Assembly: GCA_021904315.1 (NCBI GenBank)
Contig: CM038917.1
Span: 18,770,041 to 18,834,040, forward strand
Direction of reading: 5' to 3'
Origin: Sphagnum magellanicum
Taxonomy: Eukaryota > Streptophyta > Sphagnopsida > Sphagnales > Sphagnaceae
Length of the DNA stretch: 64,000 bases
A program made the translations under genes and the position numbers. How positions within the stretch are numbered: the stretch's first letter is position 1; every line of letters starts with the position of its first letter. Of the stretch, positions 40,041 to 53,051 are shown one piece after another. The notes under the pieces are model-generated. The model saw only the letters and a program-made list of their open reading frames with translations. It was not told the origin of the DNA and did no database searches.

Positions 40041-43000
40041 AATGTTCACAAAATTCATTTGATTTTCATGGTTTGACTTTTTTTTAATAATTGAAAAAAA
40101 GAATAAAAAACTCAATTTTCAAAATAATAGAACTTTTGATACCCATTGTGTAAGAGCTGCCTTTGAAAATTGACCGGTATAAACTGTCTGAGAATCGACA
40201 ATTTGAAACCTAAGGGAATTGTTTTTACTTTCAATTTTTTGAAACCCTCCCTGGGTCTATTGAAATAATAATAATAATAAAAGAACTGAGTTGGGTATCA
40301 GAAAATCTGCTGATACACGGACCTGGCGGGTCTCTAAAAAACTGAGACCCGCCCAACACTGTTGAAAATTCGTATATGCTCTTGTGGAGGACGGTCATTC
40401 ATCTGCTCTCGGTGCAAATACAGCAAGTTGAAGTTTTGGGATAGGCACACAAAACTCAGGACCAAAACTCAGATAACCCTGAGTTTTGGTGGAAAACTAG
40501 TTTGGTAGTCTGTGTTTTTTGAATTTGAAATCACTTTTGTCAGTTGTTTTGCAATTTTATTTGACCCCAGTTTCGACCAAACTGACTTTCCGGATAATTG
40601 TATTAAAACTCAATATACCTGCCCAATACTGGTTTCAACTTTTGATGGCCTACTGCATTTAAAAAAGAAACCAGTGTAGTGGAATCATTTGGGCAGTATG
40701 ACATGATTTTGTACTTGAGGAGTGGAGCAGAACATTGTCTTCTGGACATCTTGAAAGGAAGGGAGGAGGTGCAGGGTCTAATGCTTGAGATCATCTTCTG
40801 GACACAGTCAATGAAAGAAATGGAGAGTCTGGGGTGGGATTAATTGGTTTTCTTGGGCGAGCAAGTGGGCGGGCAGGGGAGGACCTTCCATTTGATTTTC
40901 TCTTTTTTGTGTGTGTGATGTGCCTCTTTAATTGGCCCTAAATCTAAAATACTCACACTACAAAACCTCCTAAAATGGAGAAAGTTATGTAGCCTTTCCT
41001 TTGGTCAGACCATATAGTTTTAAGGGCAAAAATTTGAGCAAAAGATACAAAATAAGTGTGTTGCTATTCGGAACAAACACATGGGAATTTGGGGAATACA
41101 TTGAGAACATCGTTGGAAACCACCGGGAACAAAAAAACTGGTCACTTTGGAGTATATGTTAAGCCTTCTCATTGGCTGTATGAAACACTTATTCTTACAA
41201 CTATTTGTCACCATTTTCAGCCTGAGCTAATACCCCTTAGAGTGGCGGTACCTATTTGGCTGTGAGAAGAATCACCCTTGTAGAACAGAAGGTCATCATC
41301 TCCTTCTGGACATATACTTGACCAAATAAAGAAGGTGGGGGGCATGGTCTAATTGTTGTTGTTGGGATGATGACATTAAAGTATAGCAACCGTATGTGGC
41401 CAGGAACCTCAGAATTGGAAAGAAAAAGCAGATGTTTAACATCAGTTGGCATAGGAGTGACTCAGAGCTGAAACGGAAGTGTTTTTCACTTCAATACAAA
41501 CAATGATGAGCCAAGAAGTACTACTGATTCATGGCTCCATTCATTGGAAAGAAGCTGGGTACATACAAGCCTCATAGAAACTTGGCAGAAATCTGCAATT
41601 GTCACTTTCAGTGACTGGAAGTGTTGCCAGTAAAACTGTCCTAAAACAATGCCTCCTGTCCAAAAATTCACGTTTTGTATACGTTTCTCTACAAAAATTA
41701 TCATCTTATCTCGTATACATTTCATTCCAGCTGTTGCCATCCTATTCGCATTTGAATATTCAAAATAGATGGGCTGTTCAGTATTAGGACATCACACATT
41801 TTTAACATAACTGCCTGATCGTGAAGACCTTGCTTGTTCCAAATTTTTCTTGCCCTCGTTGAGCTGAAATGTATGGGTCCACTAGAACATTCAAGTACTA
41901 GTGTAGACAAGCCAGTGGTCTAACAATGAGTGTATCAAAAAGCTTAATTTTTTGGAACATTCCTTCATTGCCTTTGAAGTTCAAATAGGTATTATAGACC
42001 TCCACTTGATGCACTCATAGCATTGGAAGATTGCTGAAAAAGCACAAGAAATGAGAAAGATATGGGGTCTTGAAGTAGGAGGGGGTTAGTGTTTTGGAGC
42101 TTAAAATTCTTGGACATTGCTCCGTTTCTTTTGGAGATCAAAGAAATTTTGTAAAGCTCCAGTTGACTCACCATTAGCTTTTTAGAATGCTTGAATTTGA
42201 CAAGAAAGTAAGATATGGGTTGATGTTTGATTATAGGTATGTATGATGTTTGATGATGAGTGGTTCTACTCTACACTTCCGGTTTTAAATATTTGATTTG
42301 CTTTCTGTTTTCAAATATTTCAAGAATAATGTCTCAACATCGGGCATCTGAGCCATGAATTTACAAACAGACCTTCACTAATGGATACATTTATATTGTG
42401 TGCAGAGAACTCAGCCATGAGTCTGGACTCTTGAGCATATGAATTTACATTCTTAAGCAATCATATGTACTGGCCATGATTGACTAGTCAGGAAATTAGG
42501 GGCTGGTGTGGTCAAGGTTGGTTGAATCCCAATAGTGGTATGAACTAGGCTACCCAAAGGAAGAAAATTGGAACAAACAGGGAATGCAGCTTCTATAGTG
42601 CAAAATCTTGTTAATGCCTACACTTGATGCATGAAGTGTTTGTGTTCTGTAGTAGGCAATTCCTCTGCCACCACCCATGGGTCTCCGAATTCCATAGGGA
42701 ACAAGGTCTGCTTCTGTACATGTAGAGTACTTAATCACTAATCATGTAGAGTCTAAAACCCATCTTCAATCTTGTCAGTTTTGTGTAGAGTAAGGCCCTA
42801 ATACTACAGGGAAATACAGGCCCAATCTCATGAACTCTTCACCTTATTTTGTAATGAAACTTATCGAACTTCATTACAATGAATTTGCAATGGGAAATGT
42901 GAACAGCAAGTGAACAATTAGTGAATCAGGATCAGTGCTATTGACCAATTGGATGTACTGTACAGTGTTCACATTTGCATGTTATTATTTTATAATAATA

Positions 43001-43737
43001 TTTTTACAAAAAAAGGATTGTATTCATAACATGTTAGTAACCATTTTTTTAAAAAATCAGAATTTCAAATTTACATAAGTTCTGGAATATATTTTATAAA
43101 TAACTTTAATTTCATTATCCCATACATATTGAATATGTGATCTGTATATATTTAAACTTTTGATCTCATGGAGGTCAATTCAATGTCTTTGGCATCAAAC
43201 CACACAGCCACTTCATGCTAATGGTGGGTCAACACTTCTTTTATTATGTCTGCTTTAAAATTGTTTGGAAATTCAAACTTTGACATGGCTTTGACATGAT
43301 TATTATTATTCATGTCAAATTTAAGAAAATATTTTTGAAACTTAAGTATATTAAATCACAATTCTTTTGATATTTAATATTTCTTATTCTTGCTTGAATT
43401 AACATACAATTTTTTAAAGGTCCTTGAATCAATTTCTTAAAAGCTTATTTTCAATGTTGTGTGAGTACCCAAGTGAGTTGATTAACGAAAGGTAGTTCTA
43501 ATTTTGGGCATTGAGAACCTAAGTGGAACCAGCTTGAGATTCAAGAACTAGTTTAGAACTTGAATTGGGGTTAAGGTAGGGTTTGAGAACCAAGTGGGAG
43601 AATTGGTCCCCCAATTTTACTATGTGAAAGAATGAGGTGACTAGACCCAAGCCCACTTCCTAAGTGGACTTAATAATCAAAATTGGAACATTTGGTTGAA
43701 AAAACTAGTTTCCATTCCATGGTTCAAAGTTTAGGTT

Positions 43738-43990
43738 TATGCTTGCTACCATCACCTTCCTCTTCATGTTCTTCTTTTGGTTCACACCTACTACCATCAC
43801 CCTCCATTTTGTGTTTTTTCCTTGGTTCACACTTGCTACCATCACCCTTCTTTTCATGTTTTTCTTTTGGTTTGTAGTTGAAGCCATCACATTCCTTGTC
43901 ATGTTCTTGTTTTGGTTTATGCCTATTGTCATCACTTTCCTATTTGTGTTTTTTTTTAGTTTGCACTTTTTGCTATTACCTTTTTCTTAA
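43738..43990. repeat. 45-48-bp minisatellite, about five units
   Basis: Units repeat a CTACCATCACCCT core, then TTCATGTTTTTCTTTTGGTT and a CACTTG-like joint, with CCATCAC or TCATCAC anchors spaced about 45-48 bases. Because the period is near a multiple of three, open frames on both strands look like repetitive membrane or basic peptides. They are artefacts of the repeat. Confidence 0.8.
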
Positions 43991-44971
43991 GACAAGCTAA
44001 TGCATGGGTTTAGAGCCTAAGCCTAAAGCTTAAAGTTGGAACTTGAGATAATAAAATGTCTTTTTCTCTATACATGCAAGCAAAACTCAAAAAATTAATC
44101 ACAAAATGAATGTTGTACAAGTAAACCTAAAAGTAAACATAGGGATGAGTGTAAACATTCATCTTCATTATTGATGAATGATTTTTTTCATTCATCTAAT
44201 GTATGAATGAAAAAAAATTATTACAAAAATTTACATGTTTTTAATAAATAAAAATTTCATCATAATTATGAACAAATTTTCATTTTATAATTCATTTTTA
44301 TGGATTTTTTTTTCATCATTTTAATTAATTAAAGCTTCATGAAACACAAACTAATTTTATATTATATAATTTTCTTTAATAATATAATGTAAATTTCATT
44401 ATAGATGTATTTCATGGCTATGGTTTTAAATGCCATTATTTTCAAAATGTTTTAACTATATTATTATTATTATGTTAACATCCACCCCATGGTCATTATT
44501 GTTTTATAGAAAAAAAATTTAAATGTTTGTTTTTTTCTTTTTTTCTTTTTTGGGGGTCAAATTGACGCAATGTCGTCAATGACACTAAGTTTTTTCCTCC
44601 CCATTTTCTAAAAGTGCCACAACTTCTTTCAAACCTATTTATAAGTGTCGTTGGTAAAAATGAAGGTTTTGTTTTTCATTTTTCGTCAAGGGTGCCATGG
44701 CTTTCTTCAAATTTAACTGATTTTGTTGACAACAATGGGTTTTGAATGTTTAAAATATCTTTAAACTACGTAGTGTCATTGGTGATAGTGGGTTTTTGAA
44801 ATAAATTAAAATTCAATTTTAGGCACCTTAATTAGCTTTCTTCAAAGAACCTACCATCATATATGATAATGAAATTTTTTTAATAATTATTTATTTTCAA
44901 GGCACCCCAGTTTTCAACAAAGTAAATATATAATGTTGTTGACAACAATTGGGTGATGTGGGTGGGGAAGA

Positions 44972-44989
44972 GGGGGGGGGGGGGGGGGG
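44972..44989 (+). repeat. Poly-G tract (18 G)
   Basis: An uninterrupted run of 18 G preceded by GTGGGTGGGGAAGA. It can form a G-quadruplex, and its true length may be uncertain in the assembly. Confidence 0.9.
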
Positions 44990-45404
44990 TGACATTCATT
45001 CACTGACAATATTTCTTAAATTTTTTAACATTGTGCATGAAATTGATTTTTTAAACAAAATTTTAAAAAGTATTATGATCCCATCATCATATTTTCCCTA
45101 CTACCACAATTTCATTATCCATCATTATTAAATGACATTCAAGTTTGAAATATTAATATTTGGACAACAAATGAAGATGGATATAAATGATTTAAAATTT
45201 ATATATCTTCCAATCATGGATGAATTTCATCCGATGACTTATTTATTTAATCCAAATAATAAATGAAATTCATCCATATGAAATCATTCATCTATGGACA
45301 TATTCATCTATACATGTGGATTATAATCACATTAAGTTTTAAGTTCCAAGCTCAAAGCTCCAAGCTTAGGCTTTACGCTCATGCACAAGTCATCCTCCCT
45401 TTTC

Positions 45405-45540
45405 TTGGTTTGTGTTTGTTGCCATTACCTTACTCTCATGTTATTTTCCTAGTTTGCACCTATTACCATCATTCTCATTTTTTTGTTTTTTTCTTCATTT
45501 GTGCCTATTGCCATTGCCCTCCTTTTTGTGTTTTTTAGGG
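45405..45540. repeat. Second patch of the 45-48-bp minisatellite
   Basis: About three diverged units with the same orientation and the same pattern (TTGCCATTACC.., TATTACCATCATTCTC, TTGCCATTGCCCTCC followed by TTTTTGTGTTTTT) as the array at 43738-43990, from which it is separated by about 1.4 kb of unrelated AT-rich DNA. Confidence 0.65.
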
Positions 45541-45869
45541 TTTAAAGTTTGATGCAATTGAAGGTTGTTCTTGAAAAGCTACTTTATCCCATTGAACCTT
45601 TGTTGATCAAGGTTGATTGTTGTAGTTTTCCATCAATTTCTATTGTAGTTACAAGCACAATAACGATGACAAATTTTACAACCACAAATGTTATACAACA
45701 ATGGGTTTAGGAATTAATGTCATTATCTTTGTCGAGGCTCCATTTTTTGGGATGTTAATTTAGAAATAGAATCTTCATGATATTTCCATCCGTGTGAACG
45801 ATGGTCAATGAGAACTTGTCTAGGATGGCAAAAAAGACCAAGGAAAAATAGAAAACCTTTAAGTCTTGT

Positions 45870-47460
45870 AATTCTTACACCATGAGTTTTGACTTGTGGA
45901 TTCTTAGAGCAAGAATGGACACATGTGTTTTCATTGTGCATTTTTTGAATGACAAGTGGGAGCCTTGTGATATAACCATTGACTTCTTTGAAGCAACAAT
46001 TTTTTTGTGCCATGGTTTTATAAGTTAATGAAATACTTGCAAATCATGGATTCAATGCTTAGGCTATTACTTATGTCAAAAATGAAGGAGGTAATTTTCA
46101 ACCATGACTATTGCATTGACTTTTGTTTTTTCATGTGAAGTGTTGGGGTTGGCAATATCATTTTTAGGGACATGTTGGGGACATGTTATGTTTAAGTGTT
46201 GCCAACATGCCGTACATGATTATAAAGTTTGTCATGACCTAACTTTTATTTCCATTAGGGAACACAATCCATTTTGTAGAAAACTATCACATGGACCAAA
46301 AGAAGTTTGAAGTGGCACAATGGCACAAGGCATGAATGGCTGTTGGAGTGCACACCCATGGAAGCTCAAAGTTTTAATCAAAATTTGGTTTTGTTCCCAA
46401 ATCATTTTGTTCCAATTTTTTTGGAATTCAAGCATACAATTGCCTTTTGTTATGAGAGTCAACATTCATTGACACTTCAAGGTCATGTGCCAAGTCCACA
46501 AGTTTGGGCTATAGCCCAAATTATTGCAAATACTATGGGTCCTATGGTTCAACAATGTGTGTTGAACCAAAGCTAAGGTTATTGGCTTCTTTCTTATGCT
46601 TGCATTGTGCCCATATCATTTGGATGTCAAATATAAGTGCCAGATTCCTTGACACTTGTTTCCAATGATACCCATGACTTTGATGGTGAGCTTCAAGTCT
46701 TAAAACAACACATGCAAAAATAGGTGGTACAAGTTATGGATCCTTTCCTTTCATTGATGTTTTTTTCCAAACTTACAAAACTCACAATATGTTGGCAATG
46801 ATGTTAGATTCCATTACAAGGGTTTGGATTGATCATTCAATATGTTGGCAAGGATAGGGCTATTTGGGTTGTAAATGAAGATGATAGACAAGTATTGTTC
46901 TTGCTCTTTGTTTGTGCATATAAGTTTTTGAATCCAACTAAAATAAGTGAAAAAGCTCTGCATCCCAAACTATTAAATCCACAAGTATGTTATGATCTCA
47001 TGGAAATTAATGAGGACATGGCCTTATCAATTGTGAAAGAACAATTGAACCATTTTAGGATATAGAAAATCATTGAAAAGGAGTGCCAAGATCCATTGCC
47101 ATGGTGGAAAGCCCACAAACAAAACATTTCTTATGTTGGATTTGTAATTTGACAAGTGTTCAAGATTGTTGACTCTTAGATTGAAACAAAAAATATTTTC
47201 AACATTGTAGGTATTTGCACAAATCTAAAAAGCTATTAATTGGGCATGGACAATCTTGAAATGGTTATAAACATCTACAAAAATTGACCTAATCATGTTT
47301 GTGTTAGGGTTTTCTAGCCATGGATAAATATGAACATGTTGGTGGTTTGTCATCTATGGATAAATTCATGGAGATGGAAGAAATTCTAATGGATGAAAAT
47401 GAAGATGTAATTGTATCACTTGGGCTTTTGGACTTGAAGGATGGCAACAATAAGATTTAG
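45870..47460 (+). mobile_element. hAT-family transposase relic, copy 2
   Basis: Same family and orientation as the copy at 38466-40040. 46104 onwards reads SCEVLGLAISFLGTCWGHV and HAVHDYKVCHDLTFISIRE. About 46420-46576 reads FLEFKHTIAFCYESQHSLTL and PQVWAIAQIIANTMGPMVQQ. 46900-47065 reads LFVCAYKFLNPTKIS and NEDMALSIVKEQLNHFR. 47100-47270 reads PWWKAHKQNISYVGF and FNIVGICTNL, the C-terminal dimerisation segment. The tail ends GLLDLKDGNNKI with a stop at 47458-47460. Internal stops and frameshifts show it is dead. The better-preserved middle complements the better-preserved ends of copy 1. Confidence 0.8.
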
Positions 47461-50325
47461 GTAAATTTTAGTTTTCTTTATTTGCATTTTTCAAGTTTTT
47501 TTTCTTCAAATTTGATGCATGTAAAATTGATGTACTATTCAATTTTTTGTTTTCGGTTGTCATAAACCTTGAAGTGATTTTGAAATGGCTTGTGCCTTAG
47601 GAATTGGATATGACATGTACACAAAAGAATTGCCCTTTCCATGTTTTTTGGGTTTCTTCCTTGTTATGCCACTTTGCATTTGAACTTTTTGATTTTGGCA
47701 AAGTTAAAATAGAGATTGACATACTTTGAGATTAAAAAAACAATCGGAATCAAAATCGCCACTTGAAATAAAAATTTGAAATTAAAACAAGCTAGTACCC
47801 ATTTTGGAAAAAAATACTGAAACAAAACCAAAATCAATTGTTAAAAAGAACTGAAACTAAAGGTTTTTTTTTAAACCTAAGAACTACACAAAAATGGTTA
47901 TTTTGGTTATTTAATCTATCTATGGTAGGCATAGATTCTACCTAGAATTGTTTTCTGCCTACTAATAAAACAATACAAATTATATTTTTGAAAGTACTTA
48001 CAACATTCACAATCTATGGTTATATTCATTCTAATTCTTTTGTAAATAGTATTCACACCTTTTTCTTATTACAATTTCTGTTTCTTTAATTTTTAGCTTC
48101 TCTATTATCCTTAATAATTAAAATCTATGATCAAGATTCATAATTCAGGTAGAAATACACAACAATTTTAGAGTATTTTCATGTATTTTCATTAATATTT
48201 TACTGTTTTTTTAATTCAAATTTAAATATATCCAACATCTATAGTATAAAGTGTAGAAATCCAAAATGAAAAACAAGAAAATCTATGGCTCAAAATCCAA
48301 CAAAAATTTAAACTACTCATTGTGTCTCTATTTTATTTTTTAGCAATTCTTTAAGTTTTCTCTGAAAAAACAATCTCTCAAAAATCATCAACTTCCAAAA
48401 CTACATCCTAAATCTTTTCATTCCAAAAGTAATTTGAATTTTCAAACTAATGAAATGTCTTCATCTATCCAATATTGAATTTCTACCATTCTCCTAGTCA
48501 CATTTTCCTTATTTAATCTCTACCATTCACCATGTAACAATCTAATAATCATAATTTTTGATAAATAAATAATATAAAAATTCACCTTTTTAACCATTTT
48601 TTGTAATTAATAATTGTTGGGCCCCAATTAGCTTGATCCAATTTTGGTTAAAAGTATGTAAATTAACTAAACAAATTTAAGGGTCAACCTAATGTTCATG
48701 GGATAAGGTAATATGTTTGATAATATCCCAAATGGATTACCAAGGGTTGGGTAGCTTGGATAGGATAATGTGAGTGGTAGGATAATTGGATTAAATTAAA
48801 GCAAGGTTACTTTGTCCTTAGTTAGATCGGCCAAGTATACTGGATAAGGAAATACGAACATAATGGAGGTGGCTTTTAAGAAGGTGTTAGGCATTAAGGT
48901 TAGGTCAAGACATCAATAGTAACTTCTTCTTAAAGTTGAAAAGGGCAAGAGACATTGTTGAATGCTCCCCCCATTTCAAGAATGATGAATATTGTGTGAG
49001 GAGGTGGGAGGGAGTGGGGAGTGATGATGAAGATGTGAAATCTTGGCCGATAGGGGGTTGGACATATCATGAGAGGTCAAAGGTAAGGTGACAGAGTTGT
49101 TGCATTTTAAAGAGGTGAACTTTCAAGGTACACCCAATTAACCAACACAATTGGGTCAATGGAGGTGGAGGCATCACAAGTAGGTGATGGTAGTTGTTCA
49201 AGTTCAAGCAAGGGCTCTAGGAGTAGTTCCATTCAAAGGCAAATGGAGGAAGAGGTACAAAAAATTGGTGTTATACTTAAGTAAGGTAGGAGTAGAAAAG
49301 GAAGGTGGGTAAAGAAAGAAAGGGCGGTCTAACCTAGGAGTGAAAAGGAAGATCTGGCCTCTTGTGTTAAAACAAAGGAAAGTGGAAAGAAAAGGAGTTT
49401 TTTAAAGAGCTTGAGTAGGTATAGGTTGTTAAGAGTAGAAGTTAAAAGGAGCAAAGAAGGGGGCAAGGTAGGATTGTTTAGAGAAAAAGGAACGGGTTTG
49501 GCAAGGCATGGGTAAAAGCTTGGTTGAAGTAGAAGATCGGTAGCTAGGAACTAAAGACTTTAGTGTAACTACCCTCCTTTTCTTTTGATGTGTGAAGGAT
49601 TAATTTGAAGAAAGCTTTGTTTCATTTAATGAATGATGTGTGTTTTTTTTGTGATTTACTTGTTTAGGTTTAGAGTTGGTTATAATAGAAGTAAGGGGAA
49701 AAGGGTTGTGAATAAAAAAAAAGGTTGTTGTTTAGATTAGACAAGGGAAGGGTCGAACATAAATTAAAGGGGGAAAAGAAATCTTATTCAACAAAAAGCC
49801 AAACCTTTATTTTATGTTAGTTATGTTATCTTAGGTAGATGATAAAGGAAAAAATGATTCAGATGACTTCGTTGCAACTTCTCCTTGTACGTTTTGTTAC
49901 AATGATGTTATTATATTAAACGAGGGGATTTTGGGATTAAATGGTTAGTTGGGGGGGTGAGATGAATGTTTAACCCAAAGTGAATATTTGCAAGGGGTAG
50001 AGGGATGATTACCTAATTGTGACATCTCTTGTATGTTCTTCAAGGGCCAAGGGGAAATGACTCAAGGTAAGATGTTAGGGATACGTTAATTTTGTGCCTA
50101 ACAATAATGAAATATAATGAACAAGAAATAGGTGGTTTGTACTAGTGTTCATTGGTTCTTTGTGTTTATAGGAACTTGTGGTCTCAATTTTGACACTTCA
50201 AAGTTTTGTTAGATTCTTTTGGTACGAGTTTGAGCCCAATTCTCTGAACATTTAAACCTTATGATTCAGATTTTGGCTTTTTCAAATTCAAGAACCTTTG
50301 AGCTTGACTAAGAAATTGGGTCTAG

Positions 50326-50328
<3 letters not shown>

Positions 50329-50363
<35 letters not shown>
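50329..50363. repeat. (AT)n microsatellite
   Basis: An uninterrupted AT dinucleotide run of about 17 units in non-coding DNA. Confidence 0.95.
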
Positions 50364-50367
<4 letters not shown>

Positions 50368-50639
50368 CACTTTTCAAGATTGCAAATTGTAAAGGTATGA
50401 TGTTCTATAACAAATTAGAGATTGGAGATTGTATAGACACAAAGTTTTACAATTAGTTAAATCTAATCACTTATAAACTTTAGCCTACTCATGAACATCT
50501 TTTAAAAAGTTAAATTTCCTTATTTAAAGAACTTCAAGGACTATTTAAAATTTGTTTTTTTGCAATTTTGATTTCGATTCCAATTCCAACAAAAGGCTAA
50601 TTCCATGGTCTTCTTTTTGTGCTGGCTTCCACCAAAACA

Positions 50640-50840
50640 GTGCTGATTTGGATCCAGGTCACAAGAACCTGAACCCAAAGCCTGGCACTGCAAACTGAGG
50701 AACCTGCCAACACTGGTTTATACTTTATACATACTAGGTTTAAATGGCCTTTTGTACACACTACGTAGAAAGTAGATAGCTAATAAAATAGCAACTGAGC
50801 TAACCACCATGGTAAGCTAGGGAACTGGAACCTGATGCAG
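50640..50840. repeat. Fragment related to the foldback family
   Basis: GAGCTAACCACCATGG followed by AAGCTAGGGAACTGGAACC (about 50797-50832) closely matches 4859-4895 of the first foldback element. A CCAACACTGG motif lies just upstream at about 50706. It may be a solo half of the same family. Confidence 0.5.
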
Positions 50841-52754
50841 TTGAACTGAGGTGGAGACTGGATACCAGATCTCCTTAAGAAGTCTGTAAAGCTGTGAGCA
50901 CATTTTGGGGCTGGGAAAGAATTTGGTGAAAAACCAAGAAGCCTGGTGGTGTGACTCCCCAGTGCCACTTCTTAAAGCAGACAATGCTTGTCAGTGTATG
51001 GAAGACATTCTTCCTCATTCCAGCTTCTGCTAGCCTAGTGCACAAACTAACTCACTTCTTAATTATCGAATTAAGTCCATAAATACTGCAGAAGCAGGCA
51101 GTGTCACAATGTCATTTATGATCAGTTCAGTCAGTTTCTTTGATTTTTGGGTCTAGTGATCTAGAAGGGGACATCATAGGATTTGCAGTGTCCCAAAAGG
51201 ATAGGTGTAGTTGATTGATGGTGTGTGGGTGAATTCAAAGTTCAAACATGTCTCATATAATATTGCTGGTTAAGTACTAGTACTTAATTAACTTGCTTGG
51301 TAACGTTTATATATATATATTTTGCTAATCTGAGGTGTAATACGTGAGGATTGGGATTAGTGTTGGGACTGATCTTTGATTATTTTCTAATTGCCTCTGG
51401 TTCTGGTTTTTTGAAAAAAATTTAAAAATGAAAGAATTACCTCCAGTTTCAGTTTTTCTGAAAATTTTCAGGGAGAAATAATTTCAGTTCTGGGTTTTCA
51501 AAAGAAAATTCAAAGAACTGGAGGGTCTCATGAAGATTCAGTAAAGAATTGATGGTTCTGGATATGTTCTTTGACTCATTCATTGATTTTTTGGTAATTT
51601 AATTACTTTTCCAATGAAGGAAACTGAAAATTAAATATCTCCTGGACCTTAGGTCTAAAAAGTTCCAATTCACCTTCTTTAAATTTTACTCAACGACGGC
51701 TTTCCAACAATATCGAGAGCACACCCAAATTTGCCTGTAATTTTTGTTTTAGTTTAAATGAATTTTCAGTGAAAAAATTGTTCAATAGTTCATAACTTCT
51801 CTGCTGTACTCGGAAACAATATGAAACCAACTTGATCCACCTTTACTCATTGAGGGCTTTACTACAAAACCAAGAGTGACAAGATGCACCATGGTTTGGA
51901 AGATCTTAATGTGACATAGAAAACAAACAAACAACCTTCCTTTGTAAATAGATGTTTTATGGAATAAGACAATCATTTAAATCCTCAAGACATAATTATT
52001 TCTTGTGTTTGATGCTTCCAGTTTTTCGATACCACCAATATGTGCCTAGGTGGAAGATTTCTTATTGTTCCCCTGGTTCTCAATATGTGGTTGAATTTTT
52101 TTCCATGGTTGTTGGTATCTTGGATACCGATTGGTTTTTCTGTTTATTAGCCAATTTGACTAATTGCCTATCAATGGGTATAACCTATAAACCCAGGTAT
52201 CATCATGATCATCAAAACTTACATCCCAACAATGTTATACCCACCCTTGTCTTTCTTTGATGTTATGAGGGGCCTAGTGGGTAGTACCATCTACATTGGA
52301 ATTTAGGGCCCATTTCAAGTTTCAACAAGTTACCTAGGGGTGAATGCCAATGCCCTTTGGTGAAGACTTTTGTGTAGCATATTAAATAGAGGTACCCTTA
52401 GCATTATTTTGAAGTGTGGAGCACGATAAATTTATATTGCTGGTACATTCAGTTCCTTTATTCCCCAAGGACATTACACCACCTATCAATGCTTACATTA
52501 TTAAAAAAATTAAGCCATGAAACAACAAAATTCAACAATCATGCCTAAGTGCTTCCCAATGTGGCATCACCTAGTTAATTGGATTAGAGTACAAAAGGAG
52601 ATCCAAGACATTCCAAGGAGTCTGTTTATAATTAAACTAAGTTCAAAATAATCAACCTAGTTATAACCACAACCGTCAAGTGGGTTTTATAGTCACATAT
52701 TGAAAGCTCATGATACCATATGCATATTTGTTTGTCTTCTACTTAGATTTACAC

Positions 52755-52757
<3 letters not shown>

Positions 52758-52802
<45 letters not shown>

Positions 52803-52821
52803 ACACACACACACACACACA
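52758..52821. repeat. Compound (GA)n(CA)n microsatellite
   Basis: About 20 AG units run directly into about 11 AC units. All-purine followed by alternating purine-pyrimidine sequence is prone to slippage and non-B DNA. Confidence 0.95.
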
Positions 52822-53051
52822 ATGTAGCACCCAGCCTTCTCAAGCTAATTAGTTTTGCATGACATAAATAATTAACCTAAGGTTGGAGGGGCAGGAGCCA
52901 CAAACCTATGGTGCCCAATAACCACACACTTTAGGAAAACTTCCATAAATGATCTTTGTGCTATGATGGACTCCATACACCGCTTCTCAATGGGTTTCAA
53001 TTGCGGGTTTCACCTTTGATGAAACTTGCTGGCTGGCCGGTATATATGGAG

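Larger units (their letters stand above)
40041..45869. other. Intergenic DNA between the two hAT relics
   Basis: No supportable gene. It contains a perfect 10-bp hairpin at 40325-40353, a 45-bp minisatellite at 43740-43985 with a second patch at 45405-45540, an 18-base G run at 44972-44989, and AT-rich filler. Confidence 0.55.

Noticed and set aside
43683-43990. Membrane-protein-like and basic repetitive frames on opposite strands
   Set aside because: Both are produced by a minisatellite whose period is near a multiple of three; there is no sign of codon selection.
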